Below, one piece after another: positions 31,392 through 42,444 of a DNA stretch of 64,000 nucleotides; the first letter of the stretch is position 1, and each line of letters opens with the position of its first letter. The stretch spans positions 248,001-312,000 of the forward strand of contig NZ_JAVIDR010000002.1 of assembly GCF_031157835.1 (NCBI RefSeq). Direction: 5' to 3'. Under the pieces are notes generated by a model. It did no database searches. It had not been told where the DNA came from and saw only the letters and a list, made by a program, of their open reading frames with translations. Origin of the DNA: Acinetobacter rudis (GTDB lineage Bacteria > Pseudomonadota > Gammaproteobacteria > Pseudomonadales > Moraxellaceae). The translations under genes were made by a program, and so were the position numbers.

Positions 31392-31423
31392 TAAAAACGC
31401 CTCAACTCATAAGAATTGAGGCG
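31392..31423 (-). terminator. Terminator of the cold-shock gene
   Basis: On the minus strand CGCCTCAA and TTGAGGCG stems close a loop of 10 bases and are followed by a run of T. It ends the transcript from 31664. Confidence 0.75.
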
Positions 31424-31451
31424 CTCTCACCAAGTGTTTTACACAAGGGAA

Positions 31452-31664
31452 TTAGTCTAAAGGTTGAACTTCTTCAGCCTGAAAACCTTTTTGACCTTGT
31501 ACAACGCTGAATTCAACGCGTTGACCGTCACGAAGTGAACGGTGGCCTTCACCCATAATCGCACGGAAGTGAACAAATACATCGTCACCGCCACTGCGTT
31601 GAATAAAGCCAAAACCTTTAGTATCATTAAACCACTTAACAACGCCTTGTTCGCGAGCTGTCAT
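31452..31664 (-). CDS. Cold-shock domain protein (CspA family)
   Basis: This 70-residue single CSD protein has RNP1 KGFGFIQ and RNP2 DVFVHFRAI, with the usual start GVVKWFND. It binds single-stranded RNA/DNA and melts secondary structure. GAGG precedes the ATG. Like other csp genes it is monocistronic and preceded by a long intergenic region that may carry a regulatory leader. Confidence 0.95.
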   Translation of the reverse strand: MTAREQGVVKWFNDTKGFGFIQRSGGDDVFVHFRAIMGEGHRSLRDGQRVEFSVVQGQKGFQAEEVQPLD

Positions 31665-32076
31665 AAGTTAATCCTCTGTTATCAAGAATAAAAGGACCAC
31701 CCGGTGTTGCAAACAGCAGAGCAAACAAGAGTTCAAAATATTTTTTTATTTCAAAGCCTATAGTCATTCTGTATTACTATTAACAAATTCCGGTTACATC
31801 CATTAAAAATAAGAGCCTAAGTACAAATTTCTTATAGCTTAAAACCCAATTTCGCATCGAGCTTAACATGGGTTAGGGTCAATTAATAGATTTTTTTTAG
31901 TTATTTTATTTTAAACCAGATTTAAGATAAATATGTCATGGAATCGGTGAAATCTTTGGTTTTATTCCATAAAGTCATACATTTGAAATAAAAAGAGAAT
32001 TACCATTAAGCGTTGTTGAAATTCACTAGAGTTGGTTATACTAGTCATCTATTTTTTTGGTTTATTCTACATATAA
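31665..32076. other. Intergenic region between csp and tusA-like genes
   Basis: About 410 AT-rich bases without a gene I can support. They hold the ribosome site and probable long leader of the csp mRNA on the minus strand, and near 32037 a TATACT that may be the -10 of the tusA-like gene. No conserved RNA structure is recognised. Confidence 0.5.
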
Positions 32077-32301
32077 ATGAATTCAATTGTTGAAATCGAT
32101 GCAAGGGGAAAACCTTGTCCGATGCCGCTATTAATGTTGAAACGTGCTATAAAACAAGCGGGACAATCACACTGCTTTCACCTACTCTCAAGTGATCCAC
32201 ATAGTGAGATTGATATTGTCCGTTACTGTCGGCTGAATGGTATTTCATGTCGTGCTGAAAAAATATCTGCGACAGAATATCATTACTTTATTGAATATTA
32301 A
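32077..32301 (+). CDS. TusA-family sulfur carrier
   Basis: The 74-residue protein contains the family signature DARGKPCPMPLLMLKRAI, with the active Cys at residue 14, and the SSDPHSEIDIVRYCR segment. TusA-like proteins pass persulfide sulfur in tRNA thiolation or other sulfur relay steps. It is alone in front of rpoH. Whether it is TusA itself or a paralogue cannot be told from sequence. Confidence 0.88.
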   Translation: MNSIVEIDARGKPCPMPLLMLKRAIKQAGQSHCFHLLSSDPHSEIDIVRYCRLNGISCRAEKISATEYHYFIEY

Positions 32302-32440
32302 GTTTTTTTAATCAATCTATTGTGAAACTGTTTTTATATTTTAATTTACATTTTTATACCCAATGTTCCTTATCAATTGCACATATTCACTTTAAGATGA
32401 ATGCTTTGGTAAGTGAACGCAAAACCTGCAAGGAGATATT

Positions 32441-33310
32441 ATGAGTGACAGCCGCAATCAATTGATGCCCCTGTCCTTATCTGCACCTGGCGTAAATCTT
32501 GGTGCTTACATAAGCACTGTCAATCAAATTCCAATCTTAACAGCTGAGCAAGAAAAAGAGTTAGCTGAGCGTTATTTTAATGACCAAGATTTAGAAGCTG
32601 CTAAAATGCTGGTAATGTCGCATTTGCGTTTTGTTGTCCATATTGCCCGTAGTTATGCTGGCTATGGATTACCCCAGGGTGATTTAATTCAGGAAGGCAA
32701 TTTAGGCTTAATGAAAGCCGTTAAACGTTTCGATCCTAATATGGGTGTACGTTTGGTCTCGTTTGCCGTGCATTGGATCAAAGCTGAAATTCACGAATAC
32801 GTTATTCGTAACTGGCGTATTGTTAAAATTGCAACGACTAAAGCGCAGCGCAAATTATTCTTCAACTTACGAAGCTTAAAGAAATCGAGCAAAAAGTTAA
32901 CGTTGGAAGAAGCAAAATCCATCGCTAACGACCTGAATGTTACGCCAGAACAAGTACTTGAGATGGAAGGTCGTTTAACAGCCTATGATGCTGCTTTTGA
33001 AGCTCAGGGTGAAGATAACGATGAAACACCAACCTATGTCGCCCCAGCCTTGTATCTAGAAGATAATCGCTATGATCCTGCTCGTTTAGTGGAAAATGAA
33101 GATTATGAAGAGCAAAGCACTCAAGCACTTCATCAAGCAATGGGTCAACTTGACGATCGTTCACGGAATATTTTACAACGTCGCTGGTTAGATGATGATA
33201 AGTCTACACTGCACGAATTGGCCGCTGAATACAACGTATCAGCAGAACGTATTCGCCAACTAGAAAAGAATGCAATGGAAAAAATTAAAGTTGCAATGTC
33301 TTCAAACTAG
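32441..33310 (+). CDS. rpoH: Heat-shock sigma factor RpoH (sigma-32)
   Basis: The 289-residue sigma-70-family protein has region 1.2/2 ([40 protein letters not shown]), the RpoH box-like segment ([14 protein letters not shown]) and region 4 HTH ([20 protein letters not shown]). It directs transcription of chaperone and protease genes. AAGGAG lies 6 bases before ATG. E. coli rpoH folds a thermosensor in its 5' coding region; I cannot tell if one exists here. Confidence 0.96.
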   Translation: MSDSRNQLMPLSLSAPGVNLGAYISTVNQIPILTAEQEKELAERYFNDQDLEAAKMLVMSHLRFVVHIARSYAGYGLPQGDLIQEGNLGLMKAVKRFDPNMGVRLVSFAVHWIKAEIHEYVIRNWRIVKIATTKAQRKLFFNLRSLKKSSKKLTLEEAKSIANDLNVTPEQVLEMEGRLTAYDAAFEAQGEDNDETPTYVAPALYLEDNRYDPARLVENEDYEEQSTQALHQAMGQLDDRSRNILQRRWLDDDKSTLHELAAEYNVSAERIRQLEKNAMEKIKVAMSSN

Positions 33311-33346
33311 TTCTAACGCAATTACACTTTTCAACTTATTCACCTA

Positions 33347-33377
33347 AGTAAAGAGCCATCAGGCTCTTTACTTTTGT
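33347..33377 (+). terminator. rpoH terminator
   Basis: GTAAAGAGCC, loop ATCA, GGCTCTTTAC is followed by TTTTG. Confidence 0.8.
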
Positions 33378-33486
33378 ATTGTATTTCATCATCTCCAAGC
33401 ATTGCTTGTCGTTCTTTTGCTTAGCCTTAAATTCTCAGATTTTTTATGCTAAGGTTAAACCTCATTTGTACAAACGAATCTTCACT

Positions 33487-33864
33487 ATGTGGATCGCTAT
33501 CTCAGCACTCAATTTAGCCCTTGCAGTTGTATTAGGGGCATTTGGCGCACATGGTCTAAAAACTTTCGCCAGTCCTGACCAACTATCGTGGTGGTATACT
33601 GCAACAGAATACTTTTTTTATCACGGCTTAGCTTTATTAGCACTCGCGATTTTGCAGCAAGTACATCCAAAGTTCCCCATTAAATTTAGCTTTATGAGCA
33701 TACAGCTTGGTATTGTACTTTTTTGTGGATCACTTTATATCATGGGCTTAGGCTTACCTCGTGGTTTAGGTGCAATCACTCCTATGGGTGGTGCACTCAT
33801 GATCATCGGTTGGCTAGCCCTCGCCTACAATGCTATAAAATTTAAGCCATCAAACATTGCCTAA
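33487..33864 (+). CDS. DUF423 small membrane protein
   Basis: The ATG at 33487 (125 residues) gives the usual family start MWIAISALNLALAVVLGAFG followed by AHGLK. An ATG at 33379 would add 36 residues with no similarity to the family. Four membrane segments are visible. DUF423 (YgdD-like) proteins are widespread inner-membrane proteins of unknown function. The thiazole genes follow at once. Confidence 0.88.
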   Translation: MWIAISALNLALAVVLGAFGAHGLKTFASPDQLSWWYTATEYFFYHGLALLALAILQQVHPKFPIKFSFMSIQLGIVLFCGSLYIMGLGLPRGLGAITPMGGALMIIGWLALAYNAIKFKPSNIA

Positions 33865-33877
33865 CTACAGGTTCATT

Positions 33878-34075
33878 ATGGAAATTTATCTGAATGGCCA
33901 AGCCATAGACACCCACTGTAAAAATCTTTTACAGCTGGTTCAGCAGCTAGAGCTGGAAGGAAAACGCTTTGCTGTAGAAGCGAATGAGCAAATTATTGGC
34001 AAAAGCCAACTCGAAAATACAACGATTTCTGCTCAAGATCGTATCGAAATTATTCATGCCGTTGGTGGCGGCTAA
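33878..34075 (+). CDS. thiS: Sulfur carrier protein ThiS
   Basis: The 65-residue ubiquitin-fold protein starts at ATG 33878 ([11 protein letters not shown]) and ends in the essential Gly-Gly (HAVGGG), where sulfur is attached as thiocarboxylate. It donates sulfur to ThiG for the thiazole ring of thiamine. It is followed by thiG with only a short gap, and no TPP riboswitch is seen upstream. Confidence 0.92.
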   Translation: MEIYLNGQAIDTHCKNLLQLVQQLELEGKRFAVEANEQIIGKSQLENTTISAQDRIEIIHAVGGG

Positions 34076-34089
34076 ACATGGAGTTAAGC

Positions 34090-34875
34090 ATGCAAGACAC
34101 CCCTCTGATCATTGGTTCCCGAAGTTTTAATTCACGTCTATTGGTAGGTACTGGCAAATATAAAGATCTCAATGAAACCGATCTTGCGATTCAAGCCAGT
34201 GGTGCTGAAATCGTGACGGTTGCTATTCGTCGTGTCAATATTGGACAGCATCCAGACCAACCGAATTTACTCTCAGTTATTCCACCAGAGAAGTATACAA
34301 TTCTGCCTAATACCGCAGGTTGTTTTGATGCTAACAGTGCAATACGCACGTGTATGTTAGCGCGTGAACTACTTGATGGTCACAACTTGGTTAAGCTAGA
34401 AGTACTTGGTGATGAACGAACGCTTTATCCTAATATTACTGAGACCCTTAAAGCTGCAAAGATCTTAGTTGATGATGGTTTTGAAGTGATGGTTTATACC
34501 TCTGATGATCCAATTGTTGCACAAGAACTCGAAAGTATGGGATGCGTTGCGGTTATGCCTCTTGGTAGTCTTATTGGATCTGGTTTAGGTATCTTAAATC
34601 CACACACTATTGCAATTATCAAAGAAAATGCCAAAGTTCCTATTTTAGTAGATGCAGGTGTAGGAACAGCAAGTGATGCTGCAATCGCAATGGAATTAGG
34701 TTGTGATGGTGTACTTATGAATACTGCTATTGCTGCGGCACAAAATCCAATTCTCATGGCATCAGCAATGAAAAAAGCTGTTGAAGCAGGACGTGAAGCA
34801 TTCTTAGCAGGCCGTATGCCACAAAAACGCCTCGCTAATGCAAGCTCTCCAGAAACAGGTTACTTCTTTAAATAA
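34090..34875 (+). CDS. thiG: Thiazole synthase ThiG
   Basis: From ATG 34090, with GGAG six bases upstream, the product is 261 residues. Lys102 in VKLEVLGD is the Schiff-base residue. [13 protein letters not shown] and [19 protein letters not shown] form the phosphate-binding end of the TIM barrel. It builds thiazole phosphate from deoxyxylulose phosphate, dehydroglycine and ThiS sulfur. An ATG at 34078 would add four residues. Confidence 0.95.
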   Translation: MQDTPLIIGSRSFNSRLLVGTGKYKDLNETDLAIQASGAEIVTVAIRRVNIGQHPDQPNLLSVIPPEKYTILPNTAGCFDANSAIRTCMLARELLDGHNLVKLEVLGDERTLYPNITETLKAAKILVDDGFEVMVYTSDDPIVAQELESMGCVAVMPLGSLIGSGLGILNPHTIAIIKENAKVPILVDAGVGTASDAAIAMELGCDGVLMNTAIAAAQNPILMASAMKKAVEAGREAFLAGRMPQKRLANASSPETGYFFK

Positions 34876-34946
34876 AGACCCAGTAAATCATCCTGATAAG
34901 TAAAAGGCTCTAGAGACTCGTGAGCCTTTTACCTTACATTTAGATT

Positions 34947-35558
34947 TTATTTAATTAAACCTTCATCACGCATTGCGATTTGTACAGACTGACGCTGTGC
35001 CACAAGATCACGCAATAAATTGATATTTGTATAAGCCGAAAGATCATGTTTGATCAATTTAGACCAATTTGTAATAACAAATAGATAAGCATCAGCAGGT
35101 CCAAATCGATCATTAATTAAATAATCAAAGTCTGTATTTGCCAAATAATTTTCAATATATTTTAGTAAACGGTCAATTTCTTGATATGCACGTTGTTTTT
35201 GCTCATCATCAAGTGTACGACCAAAAAATACTGCATAAGCATCATGTAATTCAGAATTTAGATAACCAAGCCATTCTAAAACTTTTGCACGCCCCATTCC
35301 TGATGGAGGAATCAGATCTTGCTTAGGATCATGTTGTGCTAAAAAAGGTAAGATCGCAACAATTTCTGTAAGGATTAAACCAGGATTGATCTCTAAAGCA
35401 GGTACATAGCCTTTTGGATTAATAGTATAATAATCAACCCCTTTTTCTGTAGTATGTGTTTTTAAATCAACACGTTCTAAATCAAAATCAACATTTATTT
35501 CATTTAAAATAATATGCGCAGCGAGTGAACATGCTCCCGGCGTATAATAAAGTTTCAT
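34947..35558 (-). CDS. Glutathione S-transferase family protein
   Basis: From ATG 35558 (AGGAAAG upstream) the product is 203 residues. The thioredoxin-like N-domain (MKLYYTPGACSLAAHIILNE, with NPKGYVPALEINPG and TEIVAILPFLA) and the helical C-domain (LNSELHDAYAVFFGRT) are as in bacterial beta-class GST. It conjugates glutathione to electrophiles; substrate unknown. The open frame extends upstream to 35723 but without a family match. Confidence 0.9.
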   Translation of the reverse strand: MKLYYTPGACSLAAHIILNEINVDFDLERVDLKTHTTEKGVDYYTINPKGYVPALEINPGLILTEIVAILPFLAQHDPKQDLIPPSGMGRAKVLEWLGYLNSELHDAYAVFFGRTLDDEQKQRAYQEIDRLLKYIENYLANTDFDYLINDRFGPADAYLFVITNWSKLIKHDLSAYTNINLLRDLVAQRQSVQIAMRDEGLIK

Positions 35559-35843
35559 GGTCTTTCCTTGTTGTATAAAATTATAAATCTCTCTATATGT
35601 TTTAATGGGCTTTATAGCGACTTGCAAGTAGAAAACGTTATTTTCTAGTAAGTTGAGAATATAATCCGATGTTTCTCCCAATAAAGAGCACTCAACACAT
35701 TCAATAATACTCCCATCAATCAAACTTTAATTTAACTAGACATTCCAAACAGATACAAAATAAGGATTCTAACCAAGCTAGATCAATTCACAGCATAACT
35801 TATGATTAAATCTAAGTTGAAATAGCAATCGCAGGACAAATTC

Positions 35844-35876
35844 CAAAAAAAAGTCCGATGAATATCATCGGACTTT
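35844..35876 (-). terminator. Terminator of the KAS III-like gene
   Basis: AAAGTCCGATGA pairs exactly with TCATCGGACTTT over a 3-base loop. On the minus strand it is followed by a run of T. Confidence 0.75.
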
Positions 35877-35902
35877 AAATAGTAAAACAAGGTTATTACT
35901 TC

Positions 35903-37018
35903 TTAAACAACATGCTTCTGTACTAAAATTGCACCCACTGAATAGCCAGCACCAAATGAGCATAAAACACCATATTCACCATCAGCAACCTCGTGTTGAC
36001 TGCGATGCAATGCGATAATTACACCTGCTGAAGAAGTATTCGCGAACTCATCCAAAATAATCGGCACTAATTCTGGATCAGTCTCCGCTTTTTGTTTACC
36101 AACGACCAGTTTTAAAATCAATTCGTTCATTGAAGCATTCGCTTGGTGTAACCAAAAACGTTTTACTTGCTCAGGAGCAATTTGATTTTTCTCTAATTGT
36201 TGAGTAATAATTTTTGCAACAAGCGGACAAACTTCTTTAAATACTTTTCGGCCATCTTGGCGGAATTGCTTATCATCCTTTACTGCATCTTCACTACGAT
36301 TTAAAAAGCCAAAGTTATTTCGAATATTATTTGAGAACTGTGTAAACAAATGAGTATCTACAATTTCAAAGCCTGTTTTAGTGGTTGTATTTTCAATAAT
36401 AGATGCAGTCGCCACGTCACCAAAAATAAAATGACAATCACGTGAACGATAATTAGTATGTCCTGATGTAATTTCAACATTCACTAACAAGACACGACGT
36501 GCGCCCGATTGGATAGCATCATAAGCTTGCTTTAAACCAAAGGTTGCAGCTGAACACGCAACATTCATATCGTAGGCATAACCCTGAATACCCAATGCAG
36601 TTTGAATTTCAACAGCAACAGCAGGATAAGCACGTTGCATATTTGAACAAGCTAAAATCACCACATCAATGTCTTCTGCACTTACACCTGCATTTTCCAT
36701 TGCTTGTTTAGCCGCATATACGCCCCACTCTGCTTGAAGTGAAAGCTCATCATCTTCTCGCTCTTGTAAATATGGACGTAGGCGCTTAGGGTCAAGCACA
36801 CCTGTTTTTTCAACCACGTAGCGGCGCTTTACTCCAGAGGCCTTTTCAATAAACTCAGCACTAGAACCACGTAATGCCTCAAGTTCGCCAGCTTCAATTT
36901 CTGCGGCATGCTCAAGATTATATTGCTCCACATAGGCATTTAAACTTTCTACCAACTCTTCATTACTGATCACATGCTCAGGATGATATAAACCTGTACC
37001 CGTAATACGTATGCTCAT
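35903..37018 (-). CDS. 3-oxoacyl-ACP synthase III family protein (FabH-like)
   Basis: The 371-residue thiolase-fold enzyme has Cys155 ([11 protein letters not shown]), His291 (FWLHQANA) and Asn328 (EFANTSSAG), the complete Cys-His-Asn triad of KAS III enzymes. It is longer than FabH and has an insert near residues 28-95. Such long forms in Acinetobacter and Pseudomonas start fatty-acid or specialised acyl chain synthesis. AAGGA precedes ATG. Whether it is the main initiating enzyme is uncertain. Confidence 0.87.
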   Translation of the reverse strand: MSIRITGTGLYHPEHVISNEELVESLNAYVEQYNLEHAAEIEAGELEALRGSSAEFIEKASGVKRRYVVEKTGVLDPKRLRPYLQEREDDELSLQAEWGVYAAKQAMENAGVSAEDIDVVILACSNMQRAYPAVAVEIQTALGIQGYAYDMNVACSAATFGLKQAYDAIQSGARRVLLVNVEITSGHTNYRSRDCHFIFGDVATASIIENTTTKTGFEIVDTHLFTQFSNNIRNNFGFLNRSEDAVKDDKQFRQDGRKVFKEVCPLVAKIITQQLEKNQIAPEQVKRFWLHQANASMNELILKLVVGKQKAETDPELVPIILDEFANTSSAGVIIALHRSQHEVADGEYGVLCSFGAGYSVGAILVQKHVV

Positions 37019-37058
37019 GTAAAGTTCCTTATCTTGGTTTATTAAATTAATGATTTAC

Positions 37059-40000
37059 TTAGCCTAGTGCCAATTCATTCCACACTTTCTGCAACCGTGT
37101 TGCTGAAATCGGAATTTTTGTTTTCATTGGCTGTGAAAACAATGAAACTCTGTATTCTTCAACCATACGATACAATGTATCTAAGCGTGAATCACCTTTA
37201 TACTTAAATAGCTTGTCCATCCAAGTATCAATACTCGCTATCGCGTCTACATCACGATTTAAATTATGATCTAAGCGATCTAAGCGGATCAATAATGCTT
37301 TTAAATACCGTGGGAATTCTTGCCAAATTTCGACAGGTTTACTATAAACAAAATCAGATAAACGCATCAAATCTAGTTGATCTTCAATATCATCAATACT
37401 TTTTGCAAAAATATTTTGATCCACCTGCAGTAGCTTATGCCTAATTTCTTGCCACTGTATATATATATCAGACATCATGCTCAATGCAACTTGACCATGA
37501 CTTAGAAAATCTTTTTTGATTTTAACTAATTGTTGATCAAAATCTGCTTTATTAACAGGAAGGTGATCTAGTGACATTTGTAAAGTTGCATAAATCAACA
37601 TATGTTCGAGTTTGGCTTTTTCACCCAATGGCGAATAAGCCAATGCCATATTTTTGGAAATTTGCTTTTTCAATTGACGGGTTAAATCGCCTAACTGCAT
37701 ATAGACTAAACGAATTATTCCCTCACGATGTTGACGCATAGCTTCAGCCTGATCATTAAACGTCTGAATCACAACACCCGCTATTTTTTGATTATTTTGT
37801 TGACTCAATTGTTCAAAACTCGTCACAGGAACTAAGGCTTGATACTGCTGTACCACAACACCTGTAACTTTTTTAGAAGCCTCGAAAATAAACTGTTCAG
37901 GGAATTGAGCAAATTCTCCTTGTAACTGTTGAACTGGACTATGTGTTTCAGTCCGACAACGGGCTTTTAACTCAGCCAAATCACGACCACTTTCAACAAT
38001 ACGCCCCTTTTCATCAATCACCTTAATAAAAGGAATCAAATAATCAGGTACTCGCTGAAAAGAAAAATCCTGTGACTTAATCTGCTCACCACGCAATTGA
38101 AATGCTAAATAATCAAATAAATGAGCATTTAGATCTTTCTCATTAATATTACGCATCAATTTCATAGCAGTATCTGGGATAGGAACCAGTTGTCTACGTT
38201 GCTCTTTACTCAGGGTTTTAAGCAAAGCTTCAATAAGTTCTTGACGCCATCCAGGTATTCCCCATGACCATATGCCCTCATCGACTTGTGCCAATGCCTG
38301 TAGAGGAATTTTAACTGACGCACCATCCTCAGCATGGCTCGGATCAAAACGATAACTCGCAGCCAAACGCAATTGACCATTACGTAAATAATCTGGGAAG
38401 AGCGCTGTTGTTGGACGATCATTGAGCCAAATACTTTCATCGTCTATAAATAAAAAGCGTGGATCAGTAGCTTCAACCGTTGCTCTCCAGTCTTCAAAAC
38501 TTCGTCGACTTGCAATATCTGTCGGAACTTTCGCTTGATAGAACTGGTAAATCGTTTCTTCATCTACAACCAAATCACGGCGACGTAATTTATCTTCAAC
38601 TCGCTCAACTTCTTCAAGTTTAAGTAAATTATGCTTTAAAAATGGAGGAGTAATTCCAAGATGACCTGTTGTTAAACCATCTCTTAAAAAGATTTCATTT
38701 GAAGCGGCCTGATCAACTTTCTCATAATTACATAAACGTTTTGGTTCAATAATCAAACCAAATAACGAAATCTGATCATAAGCATTTACTACACCATTTT
38801 TCTTTGACCAATGTGGTTCAAAATAATGGTGCTTCAATAAATCAGGTGCTGCTAACAAAATCCATTCAGGTTCAATCTTCGCCAATGTACGTAAATACAC
38901 TTGTGAAGTTTCCACCATTTCAAACGCCATAACCCACGATGTTTGTGTTTTATGTAACGCTGATGCTGGGAAAATACGTGCTTTTTGTTGACGTACAGCT
39001 TGATAGAGATTTTTTTCGTCGGTCTTATTGGCAATAAATGATAAAAGCCCCGTGAGTAATGCACGATGTAAATTTTCATAATTTGCAGGTTTGTCATTTG
39101 TAGACAACTTTAGGCTATTGGCCATATCTTGCAATTGTTCGTGGGTTTTTCTCCACTCACGCAAACGTAACCAACTGAGAAAATGCTGACGAGCAAATTG
39201 ACGACGCTTATTCTCTGTTAAAACTTCACGATTATTTTGTAAGGTTTCCCATAACTTAGTGTAAAACAAGAAATCGGAATCGGCTTGTTTAAACAAAGCA
39301 TGCTTCTGATCAGCCTGAGTCTGTTTATCTACAGGGCGTTCACGAGGATCTTGTACAGCTAATGCTGCAACAATGATCAGAATTTCTTTCAACACACCAA
39401 AATGCGAACCGGCTAAAATCATCCGAGCTAAACGTGGATCAATTGGCATGCGAGCCATCATATCGCCAATTTTAGTAAGTTGATCCTTCTGATCGTTATA
39501 CGCACCAAGTTCAATGAGCAATTTACGCCCATCGTTAACTAAACGGTGATCTGGTGGTTCGATAAAATCAAACGTTTCTACACTACCTAAGCCCAAATGC
39601 TGCATCTGTAAAATCACAGATGCCAAGTTGGTTCGCTTGATCTCAGGTTCTGTAAATTCTGGACGGCTTTGAAAATCCTCTTCACTATAAAGACGAATAC
39701 AGACCCCAGGCGCAATACGCCCACAACGACCTTTACGTTGATTAGCAGCAGCTTGAGAAACGGCTTCAATTGGCAAGCGCTGTACACGTGAACGATAGTT
39801 ATAACGCGAAATACGTGCAAAACCACTATCAATCACATAACGAATGTTTGGTACGGTAAGTGCAGTTTCAGCAACGTTTGTTGCAATAATAATCCGCCGC
39901 CCGCCTCCAGTCGGATTAAAAATCTTTTGCTGTTCTGCTAAAGCCAAACGTGCATACAAAGGTAAAATTTGTGTGTGACGCGGCCCATACTTCTGTAAGG

Positions 40001-40943
40001 TTTCTTGTAACTCTCTAATTTCTTGTTCTGTACTTGAAAAAATCAAAATATCGGCATGTTCTGGATGACCTTTTGTTTCAGCATCCTTAAAACATTCCTC
40101 TACAGCTTGCACCACTGCACGAGGTAAATTTTCTTCAAAATCATCAAAGTCATCATCATCACTCCCACCAATACTCATTTCAGAAATTGGACGATATAAC
40201 ACTTCAACTGGATAACTTCGCCCTTCAATCTCAAAAATAGGCGCTTGATTAAAGTACGCACTAAATCGATGCACATCGAGTGTTGCAGAAGTAATAATGA
40301 CTTTTAAATCTGGGCGCTTAGCAACCAATTGTTTGATATAGCCCATGATGAAATCAATATTTAATGAACGTTCATGTGCTTCATCAATAATAATCGTATC
40401 GTATTTATTTAAGTAGCGATCATTAGTTAACTCTGCAAGCAAAATCCCGTCTGTCATTAATCGAACAATTGAATCTTGCGAACCTTGCTCAGTAAAACGG
40501 ACTTTAAAACCAATGGATTCACCCAGTTTTTCCCCAACTTCCTCAGCAATACGTTGTGAAACACTACGTGCTGCTAAACGACGTGGCTGAGTATGTCCAA
40601 TCATTCCTGTTAGACCACGGCCTGCTAACATTGCAATCTGTGGTAGTTGAGTTGTTTTACCTGAGCCTGTTTCCCCTGCAACAATAATAATTTGATGCTT
40701 TTGAATCGCAGCTATAAGTTTATCTGCATGTTGAGTAACAGGAAGATCTTGATTAAGTGTAATTTTAGGAAGACGAGACAAGCGTTGGCGCACTTGTACA
40801 TTAGATTTTTCAAATAACGCTTGATACTGTTCGAGATTTGCCTGTTTACCTTTTTTCAGCCGATTTAAACGATGACGGTCACGGACCATGACCAATTGAT
40901 CGACATTTAAATGACTATGCACAGATAATTTATCCCAAAGCAA
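37059..40943 (-). CDS. hrpA: ATP-dependent RNA helicase HrpA
   Basis: At 1294 residues it has the DEAH-type motor: Walker A GETGSGKTTQ near residue 90, IIDEAHERSLNIDF, SAT, then QRKGRCGRIAPG. OB-fold and long HrpA-specific C-terminal region follow. E. coli HrpA resolves stalled ribosomes and processes mRNA. The frame begins with TTG at 40943; ATG 40889 is an alternative start, giving a product 18 residues shorter. Confidence 0.93.
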   Translation of the reverse strand: MLWDKLSVHSHLNVDQLVMVRDRHRLNRLKKGKQANLEQYQALFEKSNVQVRQRLSRLPKITLNQDLPVTQHADKLIAAIQKHQIIIVAGETGSGKTTQLPQIAMLAGRGLTGMIGHTQPRRLAARSVSQRIAEEVGEKLGESIGFKVRFTEQGSQDSIVRLMTDGILLAELTNDRYLNKYDTIIIDEAHERSLNIDFIMGYIKQLVAKRPDLKVIITSATLDVHRFSAYFNQAPIFEIEGRSYPVEVLYRPISEMSIGGSDDDDFDDFEENLPRAVVQAVEECFKDAETKGHPEHADILIFSSTEQEIRELQETLQKYGPRHTQILPLYARLALAEQQKIFNPTGGGRRIIIATNVAETALTVPNIRYVIDSGFARISRYNYRSRVQRLPIEAVSQAAANQRKGRCGRIAPGVCIRLYSEEDFQSRPEFTEPEIKRTNLASVILQMQHLGLGSVETFDFIEPPDHRLVNDGRKLLIELGAYNDQKDQLTKIGDMMARMPIDPRLARMILAGSHFGVLKEILIIVAALAVQDPRERPVDKQTQADQKHALFKQADSDFLFYTKLWETLQNNREVLTENKRRQFARQHFLSWLRLREWRKTHEQLQDMANSLKLSTNDKPANYENLHRALLTGLLSFIANKTDEKNLYQAVRQQKARIFPASALHKTQTSWVMAFEMVETSQVYLRTLAKIEPEWILLAAPDLLKHHYFEPHWSKKNGVVNAYDQISLFGLIIEPKRLCNYEKVDQAASNEIFLRDGLTTGHLGITPPFLKHNLLKLEEVERVEDKLRRRDLVVDEETIYQFYQAKVPTDIASRRSFEDWRATVEATDPRFLFIDDESIWLNDRPTTALFPDYLRNGQLRLAASYRFDPSHAEDGASVKIPLQALAQVDEGIWSWGIPGWRQELIEALLKTLSKEQRRQLVPIPDTAMKLMRNINEKDLNAHLFDYLAFQLRGEQIKSQDFSFQRVPDYLIPFIKVIDEKGRIVESGRDLAELKARCRTETHSPVQQLQGEFAQFPEQFIFEASKKVTGVVVQQYQALVPVTSFEQLSQQNNQKIAGVVIQTFNDQAEAMRQHREGIIRLVYMQLGDLTRQLKKQISKNMALAYSPLGEKAKLEHMLIYATLQMSLDHLPVNKADFDQQLVKIKKDFLSHGQVALSMMSDIYIQWQEIRHKLLQVDQNIFAKSIDDIEDQLDLMRLSDFVYSKPVEIWQEFPRYLKALLIRLDRLDHNLNRDVDAIASIDTWMDKLFKYKGDSRLDTLYRMVEEYRVSLFSQPMKTKIPISATRLQKVWNELALG

Positions 40944-40983
40944 ACAATAGAGCGCGCTATTTTACGCTGTAATGTTCAATAAA

Positions 40984-41011
40984 GAAAACCCCGGATTAAC
41001 CGAGGCTTCTT
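40984..41011 (-). terminator. glnA terminator
   Basis: On the minus strand CCTCGGTTAATCCGGGG forms a short stem and is followed by TTTTC. It lies 18 bases after the glnA stop. Confidence 0.7.
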
Positions 41012-41028
41012 TTCACACCAACAATGGA

Positions 41029-42444
41029 TTACAAGCTGTAATACATATCAAATTCAACGGGGTGAGTCGTTGTATTTAAACGACGTACGTCTTCAGTTTT
41101 CAATTCGATGTAAGCATCAAGCATGTCTTTAGTGAATACATCACCTTTGAGCAAGAATTCATGATCTTCTTTCAATGCATCAAGAGCCATTTCTAAGCTA
41201 TGAGCAACTGTTGGAATTTTTGCTTCTTCTTCCGGTGGAAGATCATACAAGTTCTTATCAGCTGCATCACCAGGATGAATTTTATTTTGAATACCATCAA
41301 GACCAGCCATAAGCAGAGCAGCAAATGACAAGTATGGGTTCGCCATTGGATCAGGGAAACGCGCTTCAATACGTTTACCTTTAGGGCTTGAAACGTAAGG
41401 AATACGAATAGAAGCAGAACGGTTACGTGCAGAATACGCCAACATAATTGGTGCTTCAAAATGTGGAACCAAACGCTTATATGAGTTTGTTGATGGATTT
41501 GTAATCGCATTCAACGCACGTGCGTGTTTAATGATACCGCCAATAAAGTACAGCGCCATTTCTGAAAGACCAGCGTATTCATCACCAGCAAAAAGGTTTT
41601 TACCATCTTTAGAAATAGACATATGTACATGCATACCAGAACCGTTGTCACCAACCATTGGTTTAGGCATGAATGTAGCTGTTTTTGCATATTGATGTGC
41701 AACGTTCCAAACAGCATATTTGAATTGTTGAACTTCATCTGCTTTACGAACCAAAGTATTGAAGCTAACACCAATTTCTAACTGACAAGATGCAACTTCA
41801 TGGTGATGTACTTCTACACGACCTGGTCCCATAATTTCTTCAATTTTGGCACACATTTCTGCACGCATATCTTGTGAAGAATCAACAGGTGGTACTGGGA
41901 AATATCCACCTTTAACGCGTGGACGATGACCTGAGTTACCTGCTTCATAGTCTTTACCTGTTGACCAAGCAGCTTCTTCTGCGATCAATGTATGACGAGC
42001 GCCAGACATATCAATGTCCCATTTCACTTCGTCAAAAACAAAGAATTCTGGTTCAGGACCAAAGAAAGCAGTATCACCAATACCTGTAGATTTTAGATAC
42101 TCTTCAGCACGACGAGCGATCGAACGTGGATCACGTTCATAACCTTGACCAGTAGATGGCTCGATAACATCACAAGTAACAACGACAGTCGGTTCAGCAA
42201 AGAACGGATCTAAGAAACATGAGTCTTCGTCAGGACGTAAAATCATGTCTGATGCTTCAATACCTTTCCAACCCGCAATTGAAGAACCATCAAACATTTT
42301 ACCGTCTTCAAATGTATCTTCGTCGATTGAGTCAGCAGGATAAGTAACATGTTGTTCTTTCCCTTTAGTGTCAGTAAAGCGAAAATCGACCCATCTTGCG
42401 CCACTTTCTTGTATGAGTTGAAGGACTTTATTCGCCATGCTCAT
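41029..42444 (-). CDS. glnA: Glutamine synthetase type I
   Basis: ATG 42444 with GGAG upstream gives 471 residues; the open frame begins farther up with a TTG at 42477. Signature [17 protein letters not shown], active-site [11 protein letters not shown] and [10 protein letters not shown], and the adenylation site near Tyr in [15 protein letters not shown] are all present. It makes glutamine from glutamate and ammonia and is likely regulated by adenylylation. A TATAAT lies at 42596-42591; I see no good sigma-54 site. Confidence 0.96.
   Translation of the reverse strand: MSMANKVLQLIQESGARWVDFRFTDTKGKEQHVTYPADSIDEDTFEDGKMFDGSSIAGWKGIEASDMILRPDEDSCFLDPFFAEPTVVVTCDVIEPSTGQGYERDPRSIARRAEEYLKSTGIGDTAFFGPEPEFFVFDEVKWDIDMSGARHTLIAEEAAWSTGKDYEAGNSGHRPRVKGGYFPVPPVDSSQDMRAEMCAKIEEIMGPGRVEVHHHEVASCQLEIGVSFNTLVRKADEVQQFKYAVWNVAHQYAKTATFMPKPMVGDNGSGMHVHMSISKDGKNLFAGDEYAGLSEMALYFIGGIIKHARALNAITNPSTNSYKRLVPHFEAPIMLAYSARNRSASIRIPYVSSPKGKRIEARFPDPMANPYLSFAALLMAGLDGIQNKIHPGDAADKNLYDLPPEEEAKIPTVAHSLEMALDALKEDHEFLLKGDVFTKDMLDAYIELKTEDVRRLNTTTHPVEFDMYYSL

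Noticed and set aside
33311-33877. TPP riboswitch before thiS/thiG
   Set aside because: No CTGAGA-type thi-box elements are found; the only structure is the rpoH terminator.
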